From Lampris incognitus (lineage: Eukaryota > Chordata > Actinopteri > Lampriformes > Lampridae), in NCBI RefSeq assembly GCF_029633865.1, contig NC_079216.1, positions 18,327,505-18,391,504 of the forward strand: 64,000 bases of DNA, in the 5' to 3' direction. Position numbers and translations under genes: made by a program. Of this stretch, positions 11,836 through 21,675 are shown one piece after another. The notes below the pieces were generated by a model. That model was not told where the DNA came from. It worked only from the letters and a program-made list of their open reading frames with translations, and did not search any database. Position 1 is the stretch's first letter; each line of letters opens with the position of its first letter.

Positions 11836-12093
11836 AAATGTGAGACCCCTACACCCATTATGCTAAAGGTGGGAGACGTTCTTATTGGAGAGGACAATAC
11901 GCCATGCCAAACCTGGAAATTAGGGAAGCTGTTTCCTGGGCGTGATGGACTTGTTCATTCATGCACTGTTCGTACTTCTACATGAAGTGTTTTGAGAAGA
12001 CCTGTTCAACTTATATATCCTTTGGAGATAGTTGAATAGAGATGAGTAGTTATAACTGTTTAACGATGAGCTGTTATTAATCGGGTGGGAGGT

Positions 12094-12442
12094 TGTTGTG
12101 AATTAAATTGGTGAGTAAGTTAAAATTAATAAGCAAATAAGTTAATTAAAATATACTTATGTTCAACAAGCATATTTACATGAGAAATCCCTGCTGTATT
12201 ATTATTTCATGATGCAGACTTTTATTTTGAAGCGCATCTCTGCCAGAATACTACTTCCTGTTTGATTAGCGCTTTGAGTGAGTGATTTCTGACGATGCAG
12301 TTAGAGAAGAAAAAACAAAGTTTGAATCGTTTGTGGTAAAACCTTGCTTTTATTTGCAACTGTAGAGTCAGTAAAGTGCTTTTGGAACGTTCAACACTAG
12401 TACATGAGGTCATTAATATCTTCCACTGCAATCTTAGCTACA
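12094..12442 (+). repeat. Candidate 3' LTR of the BEL/Pao element
   Basis: The interval starts TGTTGTG directly after a purine-rich tract and ends ...TTAGCTACA, giving the TG...CA ends expected of an LTR. There is no second copy in the window to confirm it. Boundaries are inferred. Confidence 0.4.
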
Positions 12443-12657
12443 TGTTTACATTTTGTCCCAGACCCCTAAATTATTGTGATTGCCTGACCAGCATGTTGCT
12501 GGTTTGGCCTCAGTGCTCTAATGCCAAAATCTATAGCTAGTCCACTGGGTTCTTTCAGTGAGTGACGCATCTGATAAGCATGTGGACTTGCATCTGTTAC
12601 AGTTATATCATCGAGTGTCTAAACCCCTTCTCTCCTCTCTGTCTTCCCCTTCCTCAG

Positions 12658-12883
12658 ATGGAGTCCCCCGTCTCCACACCTGTGCCTCCTCCGCTGCACC
12701 TCTTGGCTCCTGTAGCCAACAGCGAGATCTCCTCTCCCTGTGAGCAGATTATGGTCCGCACACGCTCCGTGGCGGTCAACACAGCAGATGTGTCCCTAGC
12801 AACAGAACCGGAGTGCCTAGGACCCTGTGAGCCAGGCACCAGTGTCAACCTGGAGGGCATTGTCTGGCAGGAGACGGAAGACG
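12658..12883 (+). CDS. znf609: znf609 internal coding exon (window exon 1)
   Basis: ZNF609 is a nuclear regulator known in mammals as a partner of cohesin-loading and Integrator proteins, and as the host of a circular RNA. This exon follows a TTCCCCTTCCTCAG acceptor and ends at GAC-G|GTAGGG (phase 1). It encodes MESPVSTPVPPPLHLL, then SSPCEQIMVRTRSV, then ECLGPCEPGTSVNLEG and IVWQETEDG. These blocks are strongly conserved in vertebrate ZNF609, where the exon begins after the long N-terminal exon. The ATG at 12658 is therefore an internal Met, not the start. The N-terminal exon(s) lie left of the window. Confidence 0.92.
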
Positions 12884-13031
12884 GTAGGGCATGGCACTAG
12901 CATGCTCGCGCACACACACGCACGCACACACACAGGGATTATCTGTTTCAGACTAAAACATTATACTAAAACATCATAAACAATACAATATGGGCGGCAC
13001 AGTGGCCCGGTGGTTAGCACTGTCTTCTCAC

Positions 13032-14553
13032 TAGGGATGGGAAGATTCACCGATTTGCATCGGTACATCGGTATAAACATGTACGATGCGGTTGCATCGA
13101 CGGCAAAAGTGTGCATCGGTTAAAAATCCGTATGGACTTGAGATGAACCGTATGTAAAATCTCTGCATCGATAAAAACCGACTCATATCTATTAAACTTC
13201 TAAACTGAACTTGTGCTGGTTTGCGTTCTCATCTCAACATCTGTCATTGGCCAATGCAGCCCAACTCTCGTCTCGCGCGACTTTGAGGCGGGGTAAGCCA
13301 ACAGGCTTTCTTTGAAATCAGAAGCGGCAGAGACTCAGAGTGAAGGGTAGCACTAGTAGCCTAAGCATGGAGCAAGAAGAGATACACTCGCCGGTTTCGT
13401 ACAAGTCTGGTGTTTGGAAACACTTCGGGTTTTACAAGCGTGATGGACAGGTGGAGAAATCCAATGCTATATGTAAAATGTGCAGTGCCGCGATTAAATA
13501 TACATCGAGCACAACCAATTTAAGTTCTCATCTGAAGCGGCGACATGGCGTGAATGTGATAGAGAGGTCCCAATCCCCGTCAACTCTGTCGACTCCAGCT
13601 CTGGCTACCACTAGCGGTGGTGCTACTAAAACACCTGGTGAGCAAAGTAATATCCCAATTTTTTTCCACACACCACTGGCTAACAATTCGGTCCGATCGA
13701 AAACCATAACAGAAGCCATTTCATTCTTTATATGCAAAGACATCCAGCCTTACAGCGTAACAGAGGATGAGGGTTTCTAATACCTCCTCGAAGTCTTGGA
13801 GCCAAGGTATAGCATACCTGACAGGAACGTTTTCACTGACATGAAAATCCCTGCTCTATATGACAAAGTGAGGCGAGATATAGTCGACTCCATGAGCCGC
13901 ACAAGGAGGGTTGCAATTACTGTTGATGGTTGGACTTCTTGCGCCACCGACTCCTATATCACTGTTACGGCACACTACGTAGATGATGAGTGGGACTTGC
14001 AGTCTCACGTCCTACAAACAAGAGTGTTTAACCAGTCTCACACAGGGAGTAACCTAGCAGCGTTACTGCAGGATGTCCTCCGCGAGTGGACCATCACAGA
14101 TAAAAACCCAGCATTAGTAACGGACAACGCAAGGAATATGATAGTGGCCGGAGCTGGCGCAGAGCTAGACCCCCATGTGAGGTGCGTCGCGCACACATTA
14201 AATTTGGCTGCGCAAAAATCATTGAAGTTGGACAGGGTGTCTGAACTGTTAGTGAAGGTGAGGAAAGTGGTTACATATTTCCACAAAAGCCCACAAGCGA
14301 CTGAAATTTTGCGGGATATACAGTCCCAGTTACACCTGCCCATTCCATAGTATGATATTCTTCTGCATCGCATCGTATCGCACTGTATCGCATTGTGTTA
14401 AATCAAATTGTACTGTATCGCACTGTATCGCAGTAAGTGGGAGAATCGTATCGTATCGCTGGTTGTTTCATATGAATCGTTAATGTATCGAATCGTTGGC
14501 AGTGTATCGAGATGCGTATCGTATCGCCTCGGTGATGAAGATTCACATCACTA
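13032..14553 (+). mobile_element. hAT element (ZBED1/Ac-like) inserted in a SINE
   Basis: It is bounded by identical 8-bp duplications CTTCTCAC (13024-13031 and 14554-14561). The termini are TAGGGATGGGAAGATTCACC and, inverted, TAGTGATGTGAATCTTCATC, an imperfect TIR. Subterminal regions are packed with CATCGG (left, 13060-13140) and GTATCG/CATCG (right, 14360-14530) repeats, as expected for hAT transposase binding sites. Length is 1522 bp and the coding region lacks its 3' part, so this copy is internally deleted and non-autonomous. Confidence 0.9.
13367..14350 (+). pseudogene. Truncated ZBED1-like hAT transposase
   Basis: Start is the ATG at 13367 (MEQEEIHSP). A BED-type zinc finger occupies about 13420-13550 (SGVWKHFGF, CKMCSAAIKY, HLKRRHG). 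The catalytic core follows, with VAITVDGWTS (about 13910-13940, first Asp) and LVTDNARNMIVAG (about 14115-14155, second Asp), then HVRCVAHTLNLAAQKSL. A TAA at 13778-13780 interrupts the frame in a segment of the family normally reading through; downstream codons remain in frame. The protein ends at 14348-14350, well before the C-terminal hAT dimerisation domain, which is deleted. Confidence 0.88.
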
Positions 14554-15340
14554 CTTCTCACAGCAAGAAGGTCTTGGGTTCCAGCCCCTGGGTTGTCCAT
14601 CCTTGGGGGTCATCCCAGGTTGTCCTCTGTGTGGAGTTTGCATGTTCTCCCGGGTTTCTCCGGGTGCTCCGGTTTCCCCACCATCAAAAGAAACATGCAT
14701 GTTAGGGTTAATACTCCTGTCTGTGCCCCTGAGCAAGACAATGGGAAAAGAACTGGAGTTGGTCCCCGGGCAGAGCATGAAGGCGGCAGCCCACTGCTCC
14801 TAGCTACACAGATCACAGCTAGGATGGGGGAATTTGCAGTAACTGAATTTCCCCAAGGGGATTAATAAATGTAACTTGATTATTAGAACTTATTTCTGTT
14901 TACTATGTTGTGCTTTCTCCACTTCTATAGTCCATTGTAGAGTGGCTTGATGCTATTGCTGTTTTTTGTTTTGACCCAGTTTATATAATTCTTATATTCC
15001 TGCTACCTTTGTTCACACACTTGACCATTGTCTCACATATCTAACACATTAATGCAGACCTTAAAGGCCTCTTACATGTTTTGTTCGTATTCTGTGGTTT
15101 CCATCTATTGGATTCATGGTTCTGCTATTGTAAAGGTTAATTTCCCTGACAGGGTTCAATAGAAGCATCTTATCCAGTACCGGGCCAAAACACTTCCTGG
15201 TCTAGGAATTTAGATGCGTATCTGGCTAAATGGGTATATTTAGTTTTAACATGCAAAACCACAGAATTCTCTCAGTAGTAAACTGTTAACCAGAGATGCT
15301 GGAACTATTATCTGGGCGGGGGTGCTGTACATGGGGGGGG

Positions 15341-15537
15341 GGTTAGTTTCAAATAAGACAACTGTACTTATTTAACTGAGCTTTATTTGCGCTCTCAACA
15401 GCAAGTGGCCACAGCCTACCGAACATTCCAACAAGTGCCTTTCACTAGCAGCGCGCCTTCCTCATAACCGGAGGGTTACCATAAAGACTGCAGTAGAAGT
15501 GACTAACAAAACAGGGTACCGTATTAACTGTATTATA
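15341..15537 (-). repeat. Copia 3' LTR
   Basis: 197 bp, nearly identical to 19907-20103. I count five internal differences, all transitions, plus differences at the outermost bases. A purine tract (AAAAAAGAGGGGAG on the minus strand, about 15573-15588) lies a short way inside it. The element's terminal TG and CA appear mutated (TA at the start, CC at the end). Confidence 0.9.
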
Positions 15538-15655
15538 GGCACCAACAAAAGTTAACTTAACAAACTTACCAATCTCCCCTCTTTTTTAAAAACAAAAACT
15601 GCAAGGATAATATTTCAGGAAAACAAAACAAATGCTCAGTTATCAACAGTCAGAC

Positions 15656-16524
15656 TCAGTCATCTAGCTTCCATTGTCCATTATTCAGTGCCTTAAACAA
15701 TACCAGGGAAGAGGCTCCCTTATTGGTCAGACAGTCTGCCAGCTGTTCCTTTGTAGCTGACCACAGAATACGATGAATCCTTTTGTTCTGGATAAGTTCT
15801 TTGATGCCACTTATTTCTAGTCTCAGTCGTTTCTCAGTCACTGACTTAGTGGACTTGATGGCATCCACAAGGAAGTAGTTGTCTGTTACATGACAGGTAG
15901 GGTGTGCTGTTGGACCTTTCCTGTGGTAAGTTCAGAGTAGAGGGAGGACAGAAATATGGCATTATCAATACCTTCAGCAAGGGCAAGTGTCTCTCCTGCC
16001 AGCGTGCTCCAGACCACTCTTCTGATCCTTTTTGATTGCCAGCAGATTGACGAGAATCTTCCTTCCTCGCCCATCAGCACGATGAGGTGTCCTCCTTGTG
16101 TTCCCCCATCTGGGAGGTTTCCCATGGAAGCGTCACTGAAAACAACAAACTTCAAAGAGTCCTCATTTCCTAAGTTCTGAAACTTTAGGGTGACACGTTC
16201 TGATTTCAGTTTTCTTACTACCTTATTTGCTTCATGCATGGTCTGTACAGTAGCATGTTTTAGATTGGCTGCAAGGGCGCATGTATCAAACATGATATCT
16301 GGCCTACTCTGTCTAGCCACCCATAGGAGTTGTCCTATCTTTGACCGTAGTTTGTCAGTCTCACACTCTGTGAGAAGAGCATCACGCTGCAACGCTCTTG
16401 ATGAGTCTATGAGAATGGGCTGAAGATTCCTTATGTAGATCTCTTGTTGCATGTGCACTTCTCCATCTACTGTGGCTAGTTCCATCCCCACATAGCGAAA
16501 GTTGTCCTGTTCTTCACGTCCCAC
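15656..16524 (-). pseudogene. Copia RNase H and end of pol
   Basis: On the minus strand this reads NFRYVGMELATVDGEVH (about 16510-16460), then KIGQLLWVARQSRPDIMFD (about 16350-16295). FVVFSDASMGNLPDGG (about 16150-16100) is the RNase H core with its catalytic Asp, and STLAGETLALAEG (about 16010-15970) contains the RNase H Glu. The region joins the upstream RT in a different frame near 16500, so there is a frameshift. A second break near 15885 separates the last 71 residues (ending WKLDD at 15656). Confidence 0.85.
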
Positions 16525-17117
16525 TTGGAGACTGTTTTGAGATGGGGAATGATTGTGGTGGCAAATTTGTGAGAGCCACCCCAGATAAAATCATCCACAT
16601 GACAGGCAAGGACACCAGTCACATTACAATCTTCATCAACCCAGTAGAAAACAGGATCAACTTGTGACATTGTGGCCCCTGTTTTCAGCATCGTTGCTTT
16701 GACTCTGTTGTACCAGTAGAGTGATGCATCAGCGAGTCCATAGACACATTTTTTGAGCTTCCACAATGTTCCCTCACTTTTAGCCTCAGGAGGTGGGTGA
16801 ACGTGGATGTCCCGAGACAGCTCCATTCCCTGAAGAAAAGCTGACTTGATGTCCATAGAGTTTAATGTCCACTTTTTCTGACATAGAGCTGACATGAGTA
16901 GTCTGAGGGACTCTGATGAGCATGTAGGTGAGTCCTTCTGTAGATCTTTAGTGTTGAATTCTTCAAAACCCCTAGCCACAAGATGCGCGTTGGGTATTAT
17001 ACCATCAGGGGTTTCTTTCAGTGTACACACCCATCTAGTGGACACATGCCTTTGACCCATATCTTTTACCTCCTCAAACACCCCATTATTCTTCCAGCTA
17101 CTGATTCCACCTGTGAC
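16476..17117 (-). pseudogene. Copia reverse transcriptase (RVT_2)
   Basis: The minus-strand frame reads RHVSTRWVCTLKETPDG, then NSMDIKSAFLQGMEL with the first catalytic Asp (about 16865-16820), YGLADASLYWYNRV, and LACHVDDFIWGG (about 16605-16570) with the HVDD active-site pair. It continues in frame from the integrase tail except for a TAA at 17118-17120. The 3' end shifts out of frame near 16500. Confidence 0.88.
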
Positions 17118-18923
17118 TTATACATTATTTCCCTGCATATCAGAGCATGGTTCTACACTATCCAGTGGATTAACCTGAAGATTGTCTACCTTAGTAAGAT
17201 CAGCTGACCCCATAGTACCAGCGATGTCAGCTGGTTCTAAGTACTGTAGGTTGTACCAGTTTCTGTTATTTCCTGTAGCCTTTCCTGCTCGTCCCATCAC
17301 TTTAGCTCTGTGAGACACACCTGTTACATTATCCACAAAGCTGATTGTTTGACCTGTTTTCAGCCCTAGGGAGGCTCCTACCCTTATGCCTGTCTGTTGA
17401 TTATCTTTATGATTGTTACCCTCAGTGACATCTGTATCATTGTCTGTAACACCCCCAGCCTCACCGTCATTGTTCGTATCAACATCTATGTCAAAATCAG
17501 TACCAGGTATGTTCCCACTGTCATTGTTATCAACATCCACATCACTATCAGTAACAGGTACATTCATATTGCCCTCAATAACATTCTCCCCAGGGTGCTC
17601 TAGACCCTCACTAGCACCTACTTCACTCTTATCAACCTTCCTCAGCCTAGAATGATGAACCCTGACATAGGTCCCACCATGGCGTACAAAGATCACCACC
17701 CCATCTTGTCCTATCACGACTCCAGGACCTTTCCACTCAACACAGTCTGTCCTTTTGTAGAACACCTTTTACCCAGTTTCATACTTCTCATCTGTTGGAC
17801 AAAGTTGCTTTCGTAGAGCTCTTCTGATTCTCTCTGAGCACTCTGCCTCTGTGAAAGCTTTCCTTGCTGCATGTAATGCTGTTATGTGCTGTCCCACCCA
17901 TGCACTCATAGTAGTTCCCTCCAAAGCAGGTGGCTGATCCACTAACACAGAGGGAAGGTTCGGATTCTGTCCAAACACCAGCTGATGTGGGCTGAAGCCA
18001 TGTACGTTCTGCATTGTATTCTTTGCCATGAGTGCCCAATCCAGTGCAGTTTTCCAGTCAACTCCGTTGTCAAGTTTTACCTTCAGCATTATCTCTGTGA
18101 GTGTTTGGTTATGGCGTTCCAGCAAGCCATTGCCCCATGGACTATAGCCAGCAGTCGTCTTTATCTCGATGTTGAAGTTCTCTGCCATGTCTCTTATTTC
18201 CTCATTGTTGAACTCGCCGCCATTGTCACTGAAGAGATGCTGCGGTGGACCGTGGACACTGATCCAGGAATGTACAAAGCATTTCACTATCACACTTGGT
18301 TTCTTTGAGGTCACAATGCCACCTGCACTGAAGCGTGTGAAGTGATCGATAATGTGCAGGTACCACACATTCAGTTCTAGCTCATGTAAATCTACTGCCA
18401 CAGTCTCATTGTATCGGGAGGCCATGGGCAGACCAACAGCAGGGTTGGGCTTAGGCTTGCTGTACTTAAGACATATCTCACATTTTCCTACTATCTCTTC
18501 TAGAATAGCAGTGCTCTCATCATCAGTGTTTCCAGCATTTATCAGTAGCTTCTTCAGTTTGTCAGCTGATGCATGTCCGAATTGCTTGTGAAGTTTCAGT
18601 AAAGGTTTGTGTTTTTGTTCCTTAATCATATTCTCTGTGATGGCCAGGACCACATTCTCATATGTATCGCATGGGGACTCATCCATTATGTTCAGATAGT
18701 AGTGTCCTGAGGAGGTCATCTCCAGAGCTATCGGTTGCTGAAACATTATTGCTGTATCGTTCTCCAAGTTCAGCACAGCTCCTGCTCTCTTTAGCGACGT
18801 TTTACTCAGCAGTAAAGGGATGTCAGATGGGACCACTTCTGTTTCTATACAGCATTTTGTTTCTCCTATCTTGGCTGGTATCTTGACCTTTTTTTTTCGA
18901 ATGTACAACTCGCCCATCCCCAA
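17118..18923 (-). pseudogene. Copia integrase with GAG-pre-integrase and C-terminal tail
   Basis: The zinc-binding pre-integrase motif is present (LHKQFGHASADKL, then CEICLKY; about 18595-18455). The catalytic core has VAVDLHEL (D1, about 18400), LFSDNGGEFNN (D2, about 18220) and LLERHNQTLTE (E, about 18120-18090), so the DDE triad is intact. A TAA at 17769-17771 breaks the frame, which continues to 17118 with a GPGVVIGQDG-type segment and a very acidic Asp/Asn/Val-rich linker (about 17600-17410). The 5' joint to protease is frameshifted at an A homopolymer near 18890. Confidence 0.9.
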
Positions 18924-19892
18924 ACTTGAAAGGCTTGCTACTCTCTGTGTTAAGTATTTTCTGTACTTCTATCTCATTTAGTCCCCCCACATAGTTATTC
19001 AGCCATTTTTCACCACAGACAGTCCTTGTGCACGCCATGTCAATGACAGCTGATCCCAGAGCCTCAACCATGAATATTTCCGTATCCGATTCCTTAGAAA
19101 ACAGTGTTATATTACACTCATCAGGTTCTTCTATGCATTTATTTTCTTCTGTCATCTTTACATGTTCTTTCTTATGTGGGCAATCTTTCACCCAGTGGAA
19201 TGTGCTTTGACAAATCCCACACTTTGTTCGTCTTCCGTACTTATCAAGTGGATTTGTGCCTGCGAGTGGTCCTCTAGCTTGCACACTTTGGGCTCGTGGC
19301 TGCGGTTTTCTTTGATCTGTGTAGTAGGCTGCATCCTTACTCACGTTAATGGCTCCCGCCTTCTGCTAATGTTTTTCTCCGAATATGCGTTTCAATGCTG
19401 ACTTCATATCATCAAAAGTGTGCTTACCACATGCAGTCAATGCCAGTTGCTTGTCTTTCACATCAAGACCTGCTGTATCCAGTATTTAAACGCCAAAACA
19501 ACATTGGGCAGAACCATCTCGAATTTACGGATCCTGTTGTATTTCTGTTCAAAATCAACAATAAAATCCACCATCGAGACGCCATTTTCCCTCGATATTC
19601 GATCAAACTCAGAATAGGCTTCGTAGGCCCGGTCCTTCTCTTTTCTCAAAAAAACCTTGTCAAGTTCCCCGATCAAAGTGGTCATTCCATCATCCTTAAT
19701 TAGATCATCCACATTTATTCCTAAAGCAGTATCCCTCGCTCTACCTGTCAACGATAGAGCCACAGCCAACGCTTGCTTTTTCTTGTCCAAGTTCGTCAAC
19801 CGTCTCCATATTTCCACTTCATTTTTCCAGTTTTTATACGGCTTCTTTTCATCAAATCCAGGAGGCTGTCTGAAGTCATTCGAGGCAGCCAT
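18823..19892 (-). pseudogene. Copia gag and protease
   Basis: The ATG at 19892-19890 lies two bases past the primer binding site and opens MAASNDFRQPPGFDEKKPYK, the capsid-like gag. The frame breaks near 19485, because the continuation LDTAGLDVKDKQLALTACG lies in another frame. A TAG follows near 19366. The zinc knuckle CGICQSTFHWVKDC (CX2CX4HX4C, about 19225-19185) is intact. The protease site reads AVIDMACTRTVCG (about 19050-19012): the residue after the catalytic Asp is Met where aspartic proteases need Ser or Thr, so protease activity is doubtful. Confidence 0.88.
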
Positions 19893-19904
19893 CCTCTGCT
19901 ACCA
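19893..19904 (-). promoter_or_regulatory. Copia primer binding site, initiator-Met tRNA type
   Basis: The minus strand reads TGGTAGCAGAGG two bases inside the 5' LTR. It is complementary to the 3' end of initiator methionine tRNA, the usual Copia primer. Confidence 0.85.
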
Positions 19905-19906
19905 AT

Positions 19907-20103
19907 TATTAGTTTCAAATAAGACAACTGTACTTATTTAACTGAGCTTTATTTGCACTCTCAACAGCAAGTGGCCACAGCCTATCGAACATTTCAACAA
20001 GTGCCTTTCACTAGCAGCGCGCCTTCCTCATAACCGGAGGGTTACCGTAAAGACTGCAGTAAAAGTGACTAACAAAACAGGGTACCGTATTAACTGTATT
20101 ACG
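19907..20103 (-). repeat. Copia 5' LTR
   Basis: 197 bp, partner of 15341-15537. It begins CGTAATACAG on the minus strand, where TGTAATACAG would be canonical, and is abutted by a G-run at 20104 on the + strand. Confidence 0.9.
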
Positions 20104-20741
20104 GGGGGGGGGGCATGGACTACTTCACCTCTCACGCCGTTATCACTTCTTTTGTGGTGCCCCAGCAGCCCCACCGTGGACAGCGCTGTCCAACACAACA
20201 GTGCTGATTAGACTGAGCTCTTAATGACCCCAACCCAATGCTTTAATTTCCAATAATTTGAGAAGTATACACTATTAAGAAAATTAGAAAGTAAGATTTA
20301 AACGTTCACAAATCATCTTTATAAGACAATAAAAATGGTTTATATCAAAGAGGCATAGTCTATGTCACACGTGCCTGTATCAGACATGAAACCTTAAAGG
20401 GAAATTTCGCCGGTTTTTATGTGGCTGCCCCAATCGGTGTTGAGTGCAGATATAGTCTACTGAAGCAATAAATTCCTCAGCGTGTGCTATATTGACCAAG
20501 AAATCACAGTTCTCCTGGTTGCAGAGCTGTGCCAGCAGTGCCTACGTGTACCAGGATGCATTGCGCGTGAACTTCTGACCCCCCCCCCAACCCCAAATCC
20601 TTCCAAAGCCTGCCCAACTCATGGAGGCAGGTTTTTCTTGCAGTTCTGTGTACAAAGAACGGCGTCTTAAAATCTTCACTCTTCAATCAGAAAACTGAAA
20701 ACAACATAAATTGAATTGCATTAGTATTATTGACAACAAAC

Positions 20742-20968
20742 ATGCCTGCTCATTGTATCGTGCCTGAATGCGACCACTACAGAAAGAAGAGACAGGAGGG
20801 GGTAAGCGTAAGCTACCATGTTGAGCGGTGCAAATGGCTCAGAGTGATAAAAATCCCCAAATATGACGAGAACGCACCGACATCAGTGCTGGGAAAACTT
20901 GGAGTATGCTCTTTGCATTTTGCAACAGATGACTACAATGGGAAAGATATGTCAACGATGCAAAACTG
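20742..20968 (+). pseudogene. THAP-type zinc finger exon fragment
   Basis: The ATG at 20742 opens MPAHCIVPECDHYRKKRQEG. The spacing C-X4-C, then about 45 residues, then C-X2-H-F (GVCSLHF) fits the C2CH THAP finger, a DNA-binding domain shared by P-element transposases and host THAP proteins. A good donor (CTG|GTATAC) follows at 20969, so this may be a first exon. No partner exon is visible; two SINEs begin about 100 bases later. Most likely it is the 5' piece of a P/THAP-type transposon whose left side may begin near 20395. It is not a recognised host gene. Confidence 0.5.
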
Positions 20969-21064
20969 GTATACATTTATACTACATTTGTACTGCATTT
21001 TTCTATATAGTTATAGTAGTATAATGCACATATTTTTTATTTTTCTTATAATTTCGCTTATGCT

Positions 21065-21485
21065 GGCGTCTGGGTGGTATAGTGCTCTATTCCGTTGCAT
21101 ACCAACACGGGGATCGCCAGATGGAATCCCCATGTTACCTCCGGCTTGGTTGGGCGTCACCACAGGCACAATTGGCTGTGTCTGCGGGTGGGAAGCCGGA
21201 TGTGGGTATGTGTCCTGGTCGCTGCACTTAGCGCCTCCTCTGGTCGGTTGGGGCGCCTGTTCTGGGGGGAATAGCGTGATCCTCCCACACGCTATGCCCC
21301 CCTGGCGAAACTCCTCACTGTCAGGTGAAAAGTGGCAGGCGACTCCTCTTGTATCAGAGGAGGCATGTGGTAGACTACAGCCCTCCCTGGAATGGCAGAA
21401 GGGGTGGAGCAGAGATCGGGATGGCTCAGAAAAGTGGGGTAATTGGCCGGATACAACTGAGGAGAAAAATGAGGAAAAATTGATC
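21065..21485 (+). mobile_element. tRNA-derived SINE, family B
   Basis: The head has a pol III A-box-like GTGGTATAGTGC and the family core: CACAATTGGC, GGGAAGCCGGATGTGGG, TCCTGGTCGCTGCAC, GTCAGGTGAAAAG and a terminal GGGGTAATTGGCC. The full form is about 420-440 bp. Copies lie at 23919, 35399, 40183, 42810(-), 50238, 51091(-), 57520 and 62628. Confidence 0.8.
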
Positions 21486-21492
21486 CATTCAT

Positions 21493-21675
21493 AATCTGAA
21501 CCACTTATCCTGCTCTCAGGGTTTTGCGGGGATGCTGGAGCCTGTCCCAGCAGTCATTGTGCAGCAGGCAGGGAGACACCCTGGACAGGCTGCCAGTCCA
21601 TTACAGCACCGACACACACATTCACACCTGGGGACAATTTAGTATGGCCGATTCCAGCTCAACATGATCTACAAA
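21493..21675 (-). mobile_element. SINE family A, 3' half
   Basis: This is the antisense 3' half of family A, with the complement of GGATAAG-GGTT at the left, CACCCTGGACAGGC and CACACATTCACACCTGGGG. It lies directly after the family B copy. Confidence 0.7.

Larger units (their letters stand above)
6640..12442 (+). mobile_element. BEL/Pao LTR retrotransposon, decayed, no 5' LTR seen
   Basis: Frames along the + strand read, in the order typical of BEL/Pao, a gag-like DUF1759 region, a DUF1758-type protease, Pao RT, RNase H and integrase. All are broken by stops and frameshifts. An unrelated repeat (9087-9795, antisense) is inserted between RT and RNase H. A purine-rich tract (GGGTGGGAGG, about 12083-12092) is followed by a candidate 3' LTR beginning TGTTGTGAA at 12094. 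No matching 5' LTR was found upstream of 6640, where a SINE sits instead. The element is old, non-functional and lies within the znf609 intron. Confidence 0.8.
1..12657 (+). other. znf609: znf609 upstream intron (3' part)
   Basis: The window starts inside a znf609 intron, because the first exon found (12658) begins mid-protein in the phase expected for the third coding block of the family. The intron holds a hAT element, an unclassified repeat, a SINE and a BEL/Pao element, each listed separately. Bases 220-1744 and 4320-4870 show no gene or clear repeat; short ORFs there have no recognisable domain. Inference from gene structure. Confidence 0.75.
12992..14872 (+). mobile_element. SINE family A copy split by a hAT element
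   Basis: The left piece (12992-13031) is the tRNA-like head and ends in CTTCTCAC. The right piece (14554-14872) restarts with CTTCTCAC then AGCAAGAAGG, and carries the family core and the tail with CTGGAGTTGGTCCCCGGGC and CCCCAAGGGGATTAATAAA. Removing 13032-14553 and one 8-bp duplication restores a continuous SINE. This long form, with a GGGGATTAATAAA tail, matches the copies at 41621 and 58531. Confidence 0.88.
15341..20103 (-). mobile_element. Ty1/Copia LTR retrotransposon with both LTRs
   Basis: On the minus strand, from 20103 to 15341, the order is LTR, primer binding site, gag, protease, integrase, RT, RNase H, purine tract and LTR. Integrase before RT is the Copia order. The insertion lies in a run of G; both flanks are G-runs, so the 5-bp duplication is hidden in it. 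The element is about 4.76 kb and carries at least six frame-breaking lesions. It is antisense to znf609 and entirely intronic. GalEa-like Copia elements are known from fish; this one may belong there, which is inference. Confidence 0.92.
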
